This document shows, piece by piece, positions 45,349-55,424 of a DNA stretch of 64,000 bases. How positions within the stretch are numbered: the stretch's first letter is position 1; each line of letters starts with the position of its first letter. The notes beneath the pieces were generated by a model. The model was not told the DNA's origin, searched no databases, and saw only the letters and a list, made by a program, of their open reading frames with translations. The stretch covers positions 1 through 64,000 of the forward strand of contig NZ_JAQQLE010000004.1 of assembly GCF_028548475.1 (NCBI RefSeq). Direction: 5' to 3'. The position numbers were made by a program, and so were the translations under genes. The stretch comes from Vogesella margarita (GTDB lineage Bacteria > Pseudomonadota > Gammaproteobacteria > Burkholderiales > Chromobacteriaceae).

Positions 45349-45380
45349 GGCCAGCCGGCGACCAGGGTCGCCGGCTGGCC
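45349..45380 (+). terminator. Terminator-like hairpin after liuE
   Basis: GGCCAGCCGGCGAC and GTCGCCGGCTGGCC form a perfect 14-bp stem with loop CAGG, followed by GTTGTCTTT. Confidence 0.8.
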
Positions 45381-45506
45381 GTTGTCTTTGCCGCTGCCGG
45401 TGGCTCGTGTTGCGCTGCCAAGGCAAGTACAATCCGGCAGCAAGCAGCGCCGTGGGGGCGCTGCCACGTGGCACCTTCCCGAGCGACTTCGCGAGCAAAG
45501 AGCAAC

Positions 45507-46574
45507 ATGACCATTCTGGTAACCGGCGGTGCCGGCTTCATCGGCGGCAATTTCGTGCTGGACTGGCTGGCCGGCAGTGACGAGCCGGTCGTCAACCTGG
45601 ACAAGCTGACCTACGCCGGCAACCTTCAGACGCTGGCCGGCCTGCAAGGCGATACGCGGCACCGCTTCGTGCACGGCGACATCGGCGACCGCGCGCTGCT
45701 GGGCCGCCTGCTGGCAGAACACCAGCCGCGTGCGGTGATCAACTTCGCAGCAGAGAGCCACGTCGACCGCTCGCTGCACGGCCCCGGCGACTTCATCGAC
45801 ACCAATGTCGTCGGCACCTTCAATCTGCTGGAAGCGGTACGTGCCTACTGGAACGAGCTACCTGCCGCAGACAAAAGCGCCTTCCGCCTGCTGCACGTGT
45901 CCACCGACGAGGTCTACGGCACCTTGGCCGCAGAGGATGCACCGTTTACCGAAGCACACCGCTACCAGCCGAACAGCCCGTACTCCGCCAGCAAGGCCGC
46001 GTCCGACCATCTGGTGCGCGCCTGGCACCACAGCTACGGTCTGCCGGTACTGACTACTAATTGCAGCAACAACTACGGCCCCTACCACTTCCCGGAAAAA
46101 CTGATCCCGCTGGTCATTCTCAACGCGCTGGCCGGCAAGCCGCTGCCGATCTACGGCGACGGCCAGCAGATCCGCGACTGGCTGTACGTAAAGGACCACT
46201 GCGCCGCCCTCCGCCGCGTGCTGGACGCCGGCACGCCGGGCGAGACCTACAACGTCGGAGGCTGGAACGAGAAGACCAACCTCGACGTGGTGCGCACCAT
46301 CTGCGCGCTGCTGGACGAATTGCGCCCGCGCGCCGACGGCAAAGGCTACGCCGAACAGATCAGCTATGTGCAGGACCGCCCCGGCCACGACCGCCGCTAC
46401 GCGATCGATGCGCGCAAGCTGGAACGCGAGCTGGGCTGGAAACCGGCGGAAACCTTCAATTCCGGCATCCGCAAGACTGTCCAGTGGTATCTGGACAACC
46501 AGGACTGGGTTACAGGCGTCACCAGCGGCCACTACCGCGACTGGCTGGAGCGGCAATACGGTGAGCAGGCATGA
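45507..46574 (+). CDS. rmlB: dTDP-glucose 4,6-dehydratase RmlB
   Basis: 355 residues of the short-chain dehydrogenase superfamily. NAD-binding is at [22 protein letters not shown] holds the conserved Thr-Asp-Glu of the dehydratase, and [12 protein letters not shown] has the catalytic Tyr-x3-Lys. Second enzyme of dTDP-L-rhamnose synthesis. The ATG at 45507 begins MTILVTGG. The stop overlaps the rmlD start by 4 bases. Rhamnose is probably destined for LPS or other surface glycans. Confidence 0.96.
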   Translation: MTILVTGGAGFIGGNFVLDWLAGSDEPVVNLDKLTYAGNLQTLAGLQGDTRHRFVHGDIGDRALLGRLLAEHQPRAVINFAAESHVDRSLHGPGDFIDTNVVGTFNLLEAVRAYWNELPAADKSAFRLLHVSTDEVYGTLAAEDAPFTEAHRYQPNSPYSASKAASDHLVRAWHHSYGLPVLTTNCSNNYGPYHFPEKLIPLVILNALAGKPLPIYGDGQQIRDWLYVKDHCAALRRVLDAGTPGETYNVGGWNEKTNLDVVRTICALLDELRPRADGKGYAEQISYVQDRPGHDRRYAIDARKLERELGWKPAETFNSGIRKTVQWYLDNQDWVTGVTSGHYRDWLERQYGEQA

Positions 46575-47476
46575 GCCGGCCAGCCACCATCCTCATCACC
46601 GGCAGCAGCGGCCAGGTCGGCTTCGAGCTCCAGCGCGCGCTGGTGCTGCACGGCAGGCTGATCTGCCCCGACCGCAGCCAGTTCGACCTGTCGCAGCCGG
46701 CCACGCTGACGGCGGCACTGGATGCCTGGCAGCCCGACATCATCGTCAACCCGGCCGCCTACACCGCCGTTGACCGCGCCGAAGACGAGCCGGCGCTGGC
46801 CCACGCCATCAACGCAGAATCCGTGGCGGCGATGGCCCGCTGGGCGGCGGCCAACAAGGCGCTGCTGGTGCACTACTCCACCGACTACGTGTTCGACGGC
46901 AGCAAGGATGACGCCTGGCGCGAGGACGATGCCGCCAACCCGCAGTCGGTCTACGGCCTGAGCAAGTGGTTGGGCGAACAGGCGATCCGCGATAGCGGCT
47001 GCCGCCATTTCATCCTGCGCAGCTCGTGGGTGGCCGGCGTCTACGGCCAGAACTTCCTGAAGACCATGCTGCGCCTGGCCGCCAGCCGCGACAGGCTGGC
47101 CGTAGTCGCCGACCAGTTCGGCGCACCGACCCCGGCCAGCCTGCTGGCCGACGTATCGGCCAACCTTGTCGCACGCTGCCAGGCCGATGCCGGGCAGCCC
47201 TACGGCACCTATCATGTTGTCGCCCAGGGACGCACCAGCTGGCACGAATATGCCTGCTTCGTCATCGCGCTGGCTCGCGACGCCGGCTGGCCGCTGGCCC
47301 TGGCCGGGGCGCCGCGCGCCATCGCCAGCCGCGACTACCCGCAAAAAGCCGTCCGCCCGGCCAATTCACAACTGGATTGCAGCAAGTTGATGCACACCTT
47401 CGACCTGAACCTGCCACCGTGGCAGGACGCGGTACGCCAGCTGTTCCAGACCATAGACGATGCGAGAAAACCATGA
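46571..47476 (+). CDS. rmlD: dTDP-4-dehydrorhamnose reductase RmlD
   Basis: 301 residues. NADPH-binding [13 protein letters not shown], active-site [13 protein letters not shown] and [12 protein letters not shown] (Tyr-x3-Lys) are as in RmlD. It performs the last reduction to dTDP-L-rhamnose. Its start overlaps rmlB and its stop overlaps rmlA, so the three are translationally coupled. Confidence 0.95.
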   Translation: MSRPATILITGSSGQVGFELQRALVLHGRLICPDRSQFDLSQPATLTAALDAWQPDIIVNPAAYTAVDRAEDEPALAHAINAESVAAMARWAAANKALLVHYSTDYVFDGSKDDAWREDDAANPQSVYGLSKWLGEQAIRDSGCRHFILRSSWVAGVYGQNFLKTMLRLAASRDRLAVVADQFGAPTPASLLADVSANLVARCQADAGQPYGTYHVVAQGRTSWHEYACFVIALARDAGWPLALAGAPRAIASRDYPQKAVRPANSQLDCSKLMHTFDLNLPPWQDAVRQLFQTIDDARKP

Positions 47477-48342
47477 AGCGCAAAGGCATCATCCTGGCCG
47501 GCGGTTCCGGCACCCGCCTCTACCCGGCCACCCTCGCCGTCAGCAAGCAATTGCTGCCGATCTACGACAAACCGATGATCTATTACCCGCTGAGCACGCT
47601 GATGCTGGCCGGTATTCGCGAGATCCTGATCATCTCCACACCGCAGGACACCCCCCGCTTCAGGCAATTGCTGGGCGACGGCAGCCAGTGGGGCATCCGG
47701 CTGGAGTACACGGTGCAGCCCAGCCCGGACGGGCTCGCGCAAGCCTTCATCCTCGGCGAATCCTTCCTCGCCGGCGCGCCGTCGGCGCTGGTACTGGGCG
47801 ACAACATCTTCTACGGCAACGACTTCCAGAAGCTGCTGCAGCGGGCCAACAGAAAAGATAGCGGCGCCTCGGTGTTTGCCTATCACGTCAACGATCCGGA
47901 GCGCTACGGCGTGGTGGAGTTCGATGCCGCCGGCCGCGCCGTCAGCATCGAAGAAAAACCGCAGCAGCCCAAGTCCAACTACGCCGTCACCGGCCTGTAC
48001 TTCTACGACGAACAGGTGGTCGACATCGCCAAGTCGCTCAAGCCGTCGCCGCGTGGTGAGCTGGAAATCACCGACGTCAATGCCGCCTACCTGCGACAGG
48101 GCACGCTGGAGGTGCAGACCATGGGCCGCGGCTATGCCTGGCTGGATACCGGCACCCACGAATCGATGCTGGAGGCCGGCCAGTTCATCGCCACGCTAGA
48201 AAAGCGCCAAGGCCTGAAGGTGGCCTGTCCGGAAGAAATCGCCTACTGTGCCGGCTGGATCGACGCAGCCCAGGTGGAAAAGCTGGCCGCGCCGCTGAAG
48301 AAGAATGCCTACGGCCAGTATCTGCTGGCCATGCTCCGTTAA
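47473..48342 (+). CDS. rmlA: Glucose-1-phosphate thymidylyltransferase RmlA
   Basis: 289 residues. Nucleotidyltransferase signature [31 protein letters not shown], plus [10 protein letters not shown] and [20 protein letters not shown], typical of RmlA. It makes dTDP-glucose and is the feedback-controlled first step. The ATG at 47473 overlaps the rmlD stop. An inverted-repeat hairpin separates it from rmlC. Confidence 0.97.
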   Translation: MKRKGIILAGGSGTRLYPATLAVSKQLLPIYDKPMIYYPLSTLMLAGIREILIISTPQDTPRFRQLLGDGSQWGIRLEYTVQPSPDGLAQAFILGESFLAGAPSALVLGDNIFYGNDFQKLLQRANRKDSGASVFAYHVNDPERYGVVEFDAAGRAVSIEEKPQQPKSNYAVTGLYFYDEQVVDIAKSLKPSPRGELEITDVNAAYLRQGTLEVQTMGRGYAWLDTGTHESMLEAGQFIATLEKRQGLKVACPEEIAYCAGWIDAAQVEKLAAPLKKNAYGQYLLAMLR

Positions 48343-48349
48343 TCCTGCC

Positions 48350-48384
48350 AGGGTTGGCCGCACGCCGTGTTGCGGCCAACCTTG
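48350..48384. repeat. Inverted pair of the dispersed repeat, rmlA-rmlC gap
   Basis: AGGGTTGGCCGCA (48350-48362) pairs with TGCGGCCAACCTT (48371-48383) around an 8-base loop. It divides rmlBDA from rmlC. Confidence 0.75.
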
Positions 48385-48403
48385 TTCCATCCCGGCCATC
48401 CGC

Positions 48404-48946
48404 ATGAACATCACCGCTACCGCCATTCCCGACGTCAAAATCATCGAACCCAAGGTCTTCGGTGACGAGCGCGGCTTCTTCTACGAGAGCTTCCACCAGC
48501 AACGCTTCGATGATGCCATCGGCCGTCATGTCGAGTTCGTGCAGGACAACCACTCCCGCTCCAGCCGCGGCGTGCTGCGCGGCCTGCACTACCAGCTGCC
48601 GCCGCAGGCACAAGGCAAGCTGGTGCGCTGTGTGGCCGGCGAAGTGTTCGATGTCGCCGTCGACCTGCGCCGCGGCGCCGCCACCTTCGGGCAATGGGTC
48701 GGTGTACTGCTGTCGGCGGCCAACCATCGCCAGCTGTGGATTCCGGAAGGCTTCGCCCACGGCTTCGTCACGCTCAGCGATCACGCCGAATTCCTGTACA
48801 AGACCACCGCCTACTGGAGCCCACAGCACGAGCGCGCGCTACGCTGGGACGACCCGCAGCTGGCGATCGCCTGGCCGCTGCGCGACGGGGTGCAGCTGTC
48901 GGCCAAGGACCTCGCCGCCCCCCTGCTGGCGGACGCCGAATACTGA
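48404..48946 (+). CDS. rmlC: dTDP-4-dehydrorhamnose 3,5-epimerase RmlC
   Basis: 180 residues, a cupin. EPKVFGDERGFFYESFHQQRFD, QDNHSRSSRGVLRGLHYQ (with the conserved active-site His) and WIPEGFAHGFVTLSD are diagnostic. Third enzyme of the rhamnose pathway. The ATG at 48404 is set by homology; the upstream bases include the repeat hairpin, so expression may be tuned separately from rmlBDA. Confidence 0.95.
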   Translation: MNITATAIPDVKIIEPKVFGDERGFFYESFHQQRFDDAIGRHVEFVQDNHSRSSRGVLRGLHYQLPPQAQGKLVRCVAGEVFDVAVDLRRGAATFGQWVGVLLSAANHRQLWIPEGFAHGFVTLSDHAEFLYKTTAYWSPQHERALRWDDPQLAIAWPLRDGVQLSAKDLAAPLLADAEY

Positions 48947-49039
48947 GCGACCGGCCGCCGTGCCGATGCTTATTTTGCCTCAAGGAAAGCGGCGCGGCGG
49001 CTGCGTAAGCTGGGCACTGTTACAGACAGGAGTCCATCC

Positions 49040-49378
49040 ATGCACACCCACACCTCTGACTTGTCGGTTTTCCCTTTTGATGCGCGCGGCGTGGCCAAGC
49101 GTTTCCGTCATGCAGCCATCTTTGGCGCGCTGGAATCGCTGAACCATGGCGAGCGCATGCGCTTCGTCAACGACCACGACCCGCTGCCCCTGCTCGGCCA
49201 GATCGAGCAGCGCTACGGTGGCCAGGTGCTGATCAACTACGTGGAGCGCTCGCCGCAACAGGTCGTCATCGACTTCACCATCCACGTCGCCGACAGCGAG
49301 CCGGCTCCGGCCCAGGCACCGGCGCAACAGCAAGGCGGTTGTGGCGGTGGCGGTGGTTGCGGCTGCTCCGGCGGCTAA
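49040..49378 (+). CDS. DUF2249-domain protein with Gly/Cys-rich tail
   Basis: 112 residues. The first ~80 residues match the DUF2249 pattern (FDARGVAKRFRHAAIFGALESLNHGERMRFVNDHDPLPLL, here with GERMRFVNDHDPLPLL). The tail GGCGGGGGCGCSGG carries three Cys in a Gly-rich run, which could bind a metal. DUF2249 proteins often occur with nitrogen-oxide or redox genes, but none are near here. AGGAG lies upstream of the ATG. The MITE-like copy 2 starts at its stop codon. Confidence 0.75.
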   Translation: MHTHTSDLSVFPFDARGVAKRFRHAAIFGALESLNHGERMRFVNDHDPLPLLGQIEQRYGGQVLINYVERSPQQVVIDFTIHVADSEPAPAQAPAQQQGGCGGGGGCGCSGG

Positions 49379-49518
49379 GAACGTGTTCACGATCTCGCGA
49401 GCTAGAGCGAGACAAGGCGAAAACGGCTGAGGAAGCGGAGTTTACAAGTAGTAAACGAGCATTCCGAAGGCGTTTTTAACGCGTATCGCCGACGCGCAGC
49501 AGATCATGAACAGGTTCT
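49378..49518. repeat. MITE-like palindromic element, copy 2
   Basis: 141 bp from AGAACGTGTTCA to TGAACAGGTTCT. The terminal repeats are complementary except at one base. The central stem is GTTTAC (49440-49445) and GTAAAC (49451-49456) with loop AAGTA. The left end overlaps the TAA stop of the DUF2249 gene. Confidence 0.85.
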
Positions 49519-49591
49519 AAGCGATACGGCAACGGGCCGGCATATTGCCGGTCCGTTTTGCTTTGTGTGAACGGCACACCAGCACTGCCAC

Positions 49592-50356
49592 TCAACCGCG
49601 ATAGCCGATCTGCGCGGAGATGTCGGCCGCCGCGCTGCGCAGCCGCTGCGCGATCACCCCGTTCCAGTCCGAGGAAAACGTCGCCGCCGGCCCCAGCGTG
49701 GTCATCACCAGCGCCAGCTGGCCGGCGTGATCGAACACCGGCGCACTGAAGGCGTTGATGCCGGGCAAGGGATAGCCCACCGCGCGCGCCATGCCGCGCT
49801 CGCGCACCCGCTGCAGCGCCGACTGGAACGCGGCCTGCTCCTCGATACCGGCCTGCCGCGCCGCCATTTCGCTGGCGATCATCTCCTCGGTCAGCCGCGG
49901 CGGCAGGTAGGCGGCAAACACCTTGCCGGTGGCCGAATCCAGCAGCGACATCACCGTGCCGGTCCGCATATTGATGTGCACCACGCGATTGCACTCCTGG
50001 ATGCGCACCACGGTCGGGCCGTGGTTGCCCCACACCGCCAGCGCCACGTTCTGCTGGATGTCCAGCGACAGCGCCGCCGCCCGTTCGGTGGCGATCTTGA
50101 CCGCGTCCAGCTCGTGCAGTGCCACCAGCCCCATCTGCAGCGCGAACGGCCCCAGTTTGTACAGGCCGCTGCCCGCGTCCTGCTCGATCAGCCCCAGCTT
50201 GCCGAAACTCACCAGATAAGGGTGCGCCTTCGCCGCCGGCATGCCGGCCTCGCCGGCCAGGTCCTTCAGCATCATCGGCGCTCCATGGCGCACCAGCGTC
50301 TGCAGCAGGCTGCCGCCCACCTCGATTGATTGGATTCCGCGCCGGTCTTTTTCCAT
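49592..50356 (-). CDS. IclR family transcriptional regulator
   Basis: 254 residues. An N-terminal winged helix (~10-70: SLLQTLVRHGAPMMLKDLAGEAGMPAAKAHPYLVSFGKLGLI) is joined to the IclR effector domain (~85-250), with DSATGKVFAAYLP and GINAFSAPVFDHAGQLALVMTTLGP typical of the family. Divergent from the VOC gene and followed on the other strand by the acetoacetyl-CoA synthetase gene, so it likely controls one or both in response to a small acid. The region between holds an A/T-rich palindrome. Confidence 0.9.
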   Translation of the reverse strand: MEKDRRGIQSIEVGGSLLQTLVRHGAPMMLKDLAGEAGMPAAKAHPYLVSFGKLGLIEQDAGSGLYKLGPFALQMGLVALHELDAVKIATERAAALSLDIQQNVALAVWGNHGPTVVRIQECNRVVHINMRTGTVMSLLDSATGKVFAAYLPPRLTEEMIASEMAARQAGIEEQAAFQSALQRVRERGMARAVGYPLPGINAFSAPVFDHAGQLALVMTTLGPAATFSSDWNGVIAQRLRSAAADISAQIGYRG

Positions 50357-50438
50357 CGTTACCCCGTCTTGCCCGCTGGCATGGTCAGTGTTGTTGAAAC
50401 GGCGGCAATTCTAGCATTTTCACCACGCCAGCAACGGC

Positions 50439-50480
50439 GATAATATTTGTTATTATCGAACAAATTGACCAATAACGAAT
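50439..50480. promoter_or_regulatory. Palindromic operator region between the IclR gene and the VOC gene
   Basis: CGATAATA-TTTGT-TATTATCG is a perfect inverted repeat (50439-50459) in an A/T-rich island. AATAACGAA follows at 50472-50480 and recurs at 51251-51259 before the acetoacetyl-CoA synthetase gene. It is a candidate site for the IclR regulator. Confidence 0.5.
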
Positions 50481-50580
50481 TAATGGTTAACTTGCCAGCA
50501 TCGCCACTGGCCGCCACCGCGATCAGTGCCAGACTGAAATCAGCGCCGCACCACGGCCACCGCTCACGGAGACAAGCATC

Positions 50581-51120
50581 ATGCTGATCAAGAAAATCCA
50601 CCACGTCGCCTATCGCTGCAAAGACGCCAAGGAAACGGTGGAGTGGTACGTGAAACACCTCGACATGAAGTTCGTGCTGGCGATCGCCGAGAACGAAGTG
50701 CCGTCCACCAAGGCGCCGGACCCGTACATGCACGTGTTCCTCGACGCGGGCCAGGGCAACATCCTCGCCTTCTTCGAGCTGCCGACGCGACCGCCGATGG
50801 ACCGCGATCCGAACACGCCCAACTGGGTGCAGCATCTGGCGATGGAGGTGGATTCACTGGACACCCTGCTCGCCACCAAGGCCCGGCTGCAGGCGGCCGG
50901 CATCGACGTGATCGGCCCCACCGACCACACCATCTTCAAGTCCATCTACTTCTTCGACCCCAACGGCCACCGCCTGGAGCTGGCCTGCAATACCGGCACG
51001 CCGAAGATGATGCAGATGCTGGACGAGGTGAAGTGGGACATGCTCAACGAATGGGCGGAAACGCGGAAGGCGCCGCAGCACGCGCGCTGGATGCACGACG
51101 GCAGCTACTCCGAAGACTGA
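50581..51120 (+). CDS. VOC (glyoxalase/dioxygenase fold) protein
   Basis: 179 residues. Two vicinal-oxygen-chelate modules: KKIHHVAYRCKDAKETVEWYVKHLD with the first metal His, WVQHLAMEVDSLDTL with the second, and YFFDPNGHRLELACNT with the metal Glu. The fold covers glyoxalase I, epimerases and extradiol dioxygenases; the reaction here is not clear. The gap to the acetoacetyl-CoA synthetase gene is 185 bases with a hairpin, so a common operon is uncertain. The shared regulator region suggests a role in acid or ketone catabolism. Confidence 0.85.
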   Translation: MLIKKIHHVAYRCKDAKETVEWYVKHLDMKFVLAIAENEVPSTKAPDPYMHVFLDAGQGNILAFFELPTRPPMDRDPNTPNWVQHLAMEVDSLDTLLATKARLQAAGIDVIGPTDHTIFKSIYFFDPNGHRLELACNTGTPKMMQMLDEVKWDMLNEWAETRKAPQHARWMHDGSYSED

Positions 51121-51128
51121 GCCTGCGC

Positions 51129-51160
51129 TTGCGGCCAAGCTTGCCCAAGGTTGGCCGCAA
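51129..51160. terminator. Inverted pair of the dispersed repeat after the VOC gene
   Basis: TTGCGGCCAAGCTTG and CAAGGTTGGCCGCAA form a nearly perfect 15-bp stem (one mismatch) with a 2-base spacer. No T-tract. Confidence 0.7.
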
Positions 51161-51305
51161 CACCCTGCCAGTAGCGGCACGGATCGCGAGGTCGGCGACC
51201 TATACCGCAGGCATGGCTGTGCAGTAAACTTGCCGGCAAACAGCTTTCATAATAACGAACGACACCCTTGAGCGACCCCACACGCTACCCGAGGAGAGAC
51301 TTGAT

Positions 51306-53267
<1,962 letters not shown>

Positions 53268-53271
53268 CATC

Positions 53272-53291
53272 TGCGGCCAACGTTAGCCGCA
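53272..53291. repeat. Self-complementary variant of the dispersed repeat
   Basis: TGCGGCCAACGTTAGCCGCA, a palindrome with one mismatch pair, immediately past the acetoacetyl-CoA synthetase stop. Confidence 0.7.
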
Positions 53292-53300
53292 AGCGCATGC

Positions 53301-53330
53301 AAAACGCCACCGTCTCCGGTGGCGTTTTTT
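53301..53330. terminator. Terminator after acetoacetyl-CoA synthetase (bidirectional)
   Basis: AAAACGCCACC and GGTGGCGTTTTTT form an 11-bp stem around GTCTCC with T-runs in both directions. It separates this gene from the convergent glycosyltransferase gene. Confidence 0.93.
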
Positions 53331-53345
53331 GTGGGTGGCGGCCGC

Positions 53346-54989
53346 TTACGGCAGGCGCTGCCACAGCACGAACTGCTCGCGCTTGTCGCGCGCGCGGTTG
53401 CCGCGCCAGCGCTCCTGCCAGCCCGGCAACGGCGCCTCGGCGTGGCGGTCGCGCACCATCAGCAACAGATTGCACGCCGGTGCGGCACCATCGGCGACCG
53501 GTTGCAGGCGCAGGCCGGCGTAGTACGCCCAGCTGATGCGCGCCAGCTGCTGACTGGCCGACACCGACACGCAGTGCTCGCCAGTCGGCATCGCACGCAT
53601 CATGCCCTGCACCACCGGCTGGTAGCTCTTGGCGGCATCGAGAAAAGGCAGCCACAGCGTCATCAGCAGCCCCCACAGCAACGCGAGACCGGCGGCCCAG
53701 TTGGTCACCGCCTGGCGGCCGCGCAGATGGCGCCGCGTCACCGCCCAGCCCCATAGCGCGGTGGCGACCAGCGCCAGCAGCAGCGCCAGCCACGACACCT
53801 GCGGCTCGTAGTAAGGGCTGAAATAGCGGGCGCGCTCCGCCAGCTTGACCGGCCAGCCGAAGTTCATCGCCGCCCAGCCCAGCCACACCAGCAGCGAGAA
53901 CAGGCCGAAGGCCATCAGGCCGAACCAGTTGAGGAAGGCGGCCGCGCCACGGCGCAGGCTGTCCAGCTCCACCGCTGCCAGCACCGCCAGCGGCAGCAGC
54001 AGCGGCATCGCGTCCTCGGTATTACTGCGGTTGGAGAAGGTCAGCAGCAGCAGGATCACCGCAAAGAACAGCAGCGGCAGCTGCAGCATCGGCAGCTCGT
54101 AGCGGCGGTTCTTCCATAGCGTCCATGCCGCCAGCGGCCACGCCGGCCAGCCGTACCACAACACCAGCTTCGGGTAGTAGCCGAACTCGTGGAACAGGCC
54201 CAGGCTACCGAAGCCGTCCAGCGGCCCTAGCGCGTGGAACTGCCACCAGGCATGGAACACCTCCGGCGCACCGCGATACAGTGCCAACGGCCACAGCGCC
54301 GCCAGCGGCAACGCGAACAGCAGCGCCATCAAGAGCGTGATGGCGTAGCCCTTGTTGCGCCAGCTGGCGAAGGCCGGCAGCATCAGCGCCACGCTCCATA
54401 CCAGCAGCACCGGCAACAGGCTGGTGGACAGGAACAGCACCACCGTCGCCGCGCCGAGGATGGCGCCGGAGAGCGCCGGCGCCCGCCGCGTCAGCACCAG
54501 CGCGTACAAGGCCGCGGCATAACCGGCAAAGCCCGCCACCACCGGGTTCATCTCGTGGCCGGTGACGATCAGCCCCAGGCAACCGATCAGGATCAGCACC
54601 ACGCTGCGGCCATGGCGTCCCCCAATCAGCTCGCGGCCAACCCCGCCGGCAAAGGCGAGGCCGATGGCCATGAACAGTGGCGTCGCCAGCCGCGCGGCGT
54701 CGTGCAGCGGCAGCAGCCACGGCGACAGCAGCCGCGCGAACAGCGTGGCCACCCAGTAGTACAGCGGCGCGCTGTCGAGATAGGCCTGGCCGTCGATCGC
54801 CGGCAACCACCACGGCCCGCCGGCCAGCATGTGCTGTACCACGGCGGTAACGTAGGGTTCGTCCGGCTTCCACGGCGTGTGCCCCAGAATGCCGGGCCAC
54901 AGCCAGGCAAAGGTCAGCAATAACAAGAGCCACGGTTTTTCGGTGGCGGCAGGCAGGCGGGACTGGGAAGAGTCGCTATAGGTCAGCAT
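53346..54989 (-). CDS. Membrane GT-C glycosyltransferase (ArnT/PMT-like, GT83 type)
   Basis: 547 residues with about 11-13 membrane helices. The first periplasmic loop holds HTPWKPDEPYVTAVVQHML, including the Asp-Glu pair of the GT-C catalytic loop, then GQAYLDSAPLYYW. This is the pattern of ArnT-like enzymes that move a sugar from a polyprenyl carrier to lipid A or a glycan. No arn genes are close, so the acceptor is unknown. The ATG at 54989 is chosen; a TTG at 55010 would add seven residues. The C-terminal ~100 residues are soluble. Confidence 0.82.
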   Translation of the reverse strand: MLTYSDSSQSRLPAATEKPWLLLLLTFAWLWPGILGHTPWKPDEPYVTAVVQHMLAGGPWWLPAIDGQAYLDSAPLYYWVATLFARLLSPWLLPLHDAARLATPLFMAIGLAFAGGVGRELIGGRHGRSVVLILIGCLGLIVTGHEMNPVVAGFAGYAAALYALVLTRRAPALSGAILGAATVVLFLSTSLLPVLLVWSVALMLPAFASWRNKGYAITLLMALLFALPLAALWPLALYRGAPEVFHAWWQFHALGPLDGFGSLGLFHEFGYYPKLVLWYGWPAWPLAAWTLWKNRRYELPMLQLPLLFFAVILLLLTFSNRSNTEDAMPLLLPLAVLAAVELDSLRRGAAAFLNWFGLMAFGLFSLLVWLGWAAMNFGWPVKLAERARYFSPYYEPQVSWLALLLALVATALWGWAVTRRHLRGRQAVTNWAAGLALLWGLLMTLWLPFLDAAKSYQPVVQGMMRAMPTGEHCVSVSASQQLARISWAYYAGLRLQPVADGAAPACNLLLMVRDRHAEAPLPGWQERWRGNRARDKREQFVLWQRLP

Positions 54990-55036
54990 GGGACAGCCGT
55001 ACTCGGACAATGGGCTTCAGGATAAACCGGAACAAC

Positions 55037-55063
55037 AAAAAAGGCAGCCGTGGCTGCCTTTTT
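55037..55063. terminator. Terminator of rpmE
   Basis: AAAAAAGGCAGCC and GGCTGCCTTTTT form a stem with a 2-base spacer (GT). T-runs on both strands fit termination of rpmE and of rightward reads. Confidence 0.88.
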
Positions 55064-55083
55064 GCGGACTGCTGCAAGCGTGA

Positions 55084-55299
55084 TTAGCGCTTGAAGAAGC
55101 TGCCGAACTTCTGGTTGAAGCGGTCAACACGGCCAGCGGTGTCAACGATCTTCTGCTTGCCAGTGTAGAACGGGTGGCACTCGGAGCACACTTCGATATG
55201 GAAGGCGTCTTTAGCCATGGTGGACTTGGTCACGAAAGTGTTGCCGCAGGAGCAAGTCACGTTCACTTCTTTGTAGTTCGGCTGGATGTCAGCTTGCAT
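55084..55299 (-). CDS. rpmE: 50S ribosomal protein L31 (zinc-containing type)
   Basis: 71 residues, the usual length. [24 protein letters not shown] begins the protein. Cys16, Cys18, Cys37 and Cys40 (TCSCG, VCSECH) are the zinc ligands of the C+ form, so the zinc-free YkgM type is not the one seen here. AAAGGAAAAG lies upstream of the ATG. It has its own promoter and terminator. Confidence 0.97.
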   Translation of the reverse strand: MQADIQPNYKEVNVTCSCGNTFVTKSTMAKDAFHIEVCSECHPFYTGKQKIVDTAGRVDRFNQKFGSFFKR

Positions 55300-55320
55300 G
55301 GTCTTTTCCTTTTCAATCGG

Positions 55321-55387
55321 GCGCAGGGGTTTTGCCTGCGCTTCATCTAAAACGCAGCATTATCCGCACTTGGTAATGGTTTGGCAA
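55321..55387 (-). promoter_or_regulatory. rpmE promoter and leader hairpin
   Basis: On the minus strand -35 TTGCCA (55387-55382), a 17-base spacer and -10 GATAAT (55364-55359) form a sigma-70 promoter. The leader holds GCGCAGG/CCTGCGC (55321-55341), a 7-bp hairpin just before the ribosome site that could serve L31 autoregulation (inference). Confidence 0.75.
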
Positions 55388-55424
55388 GGGTTTGGCAAGC
55401 AAATGCTGGCCGCGCCCTTCGTGC

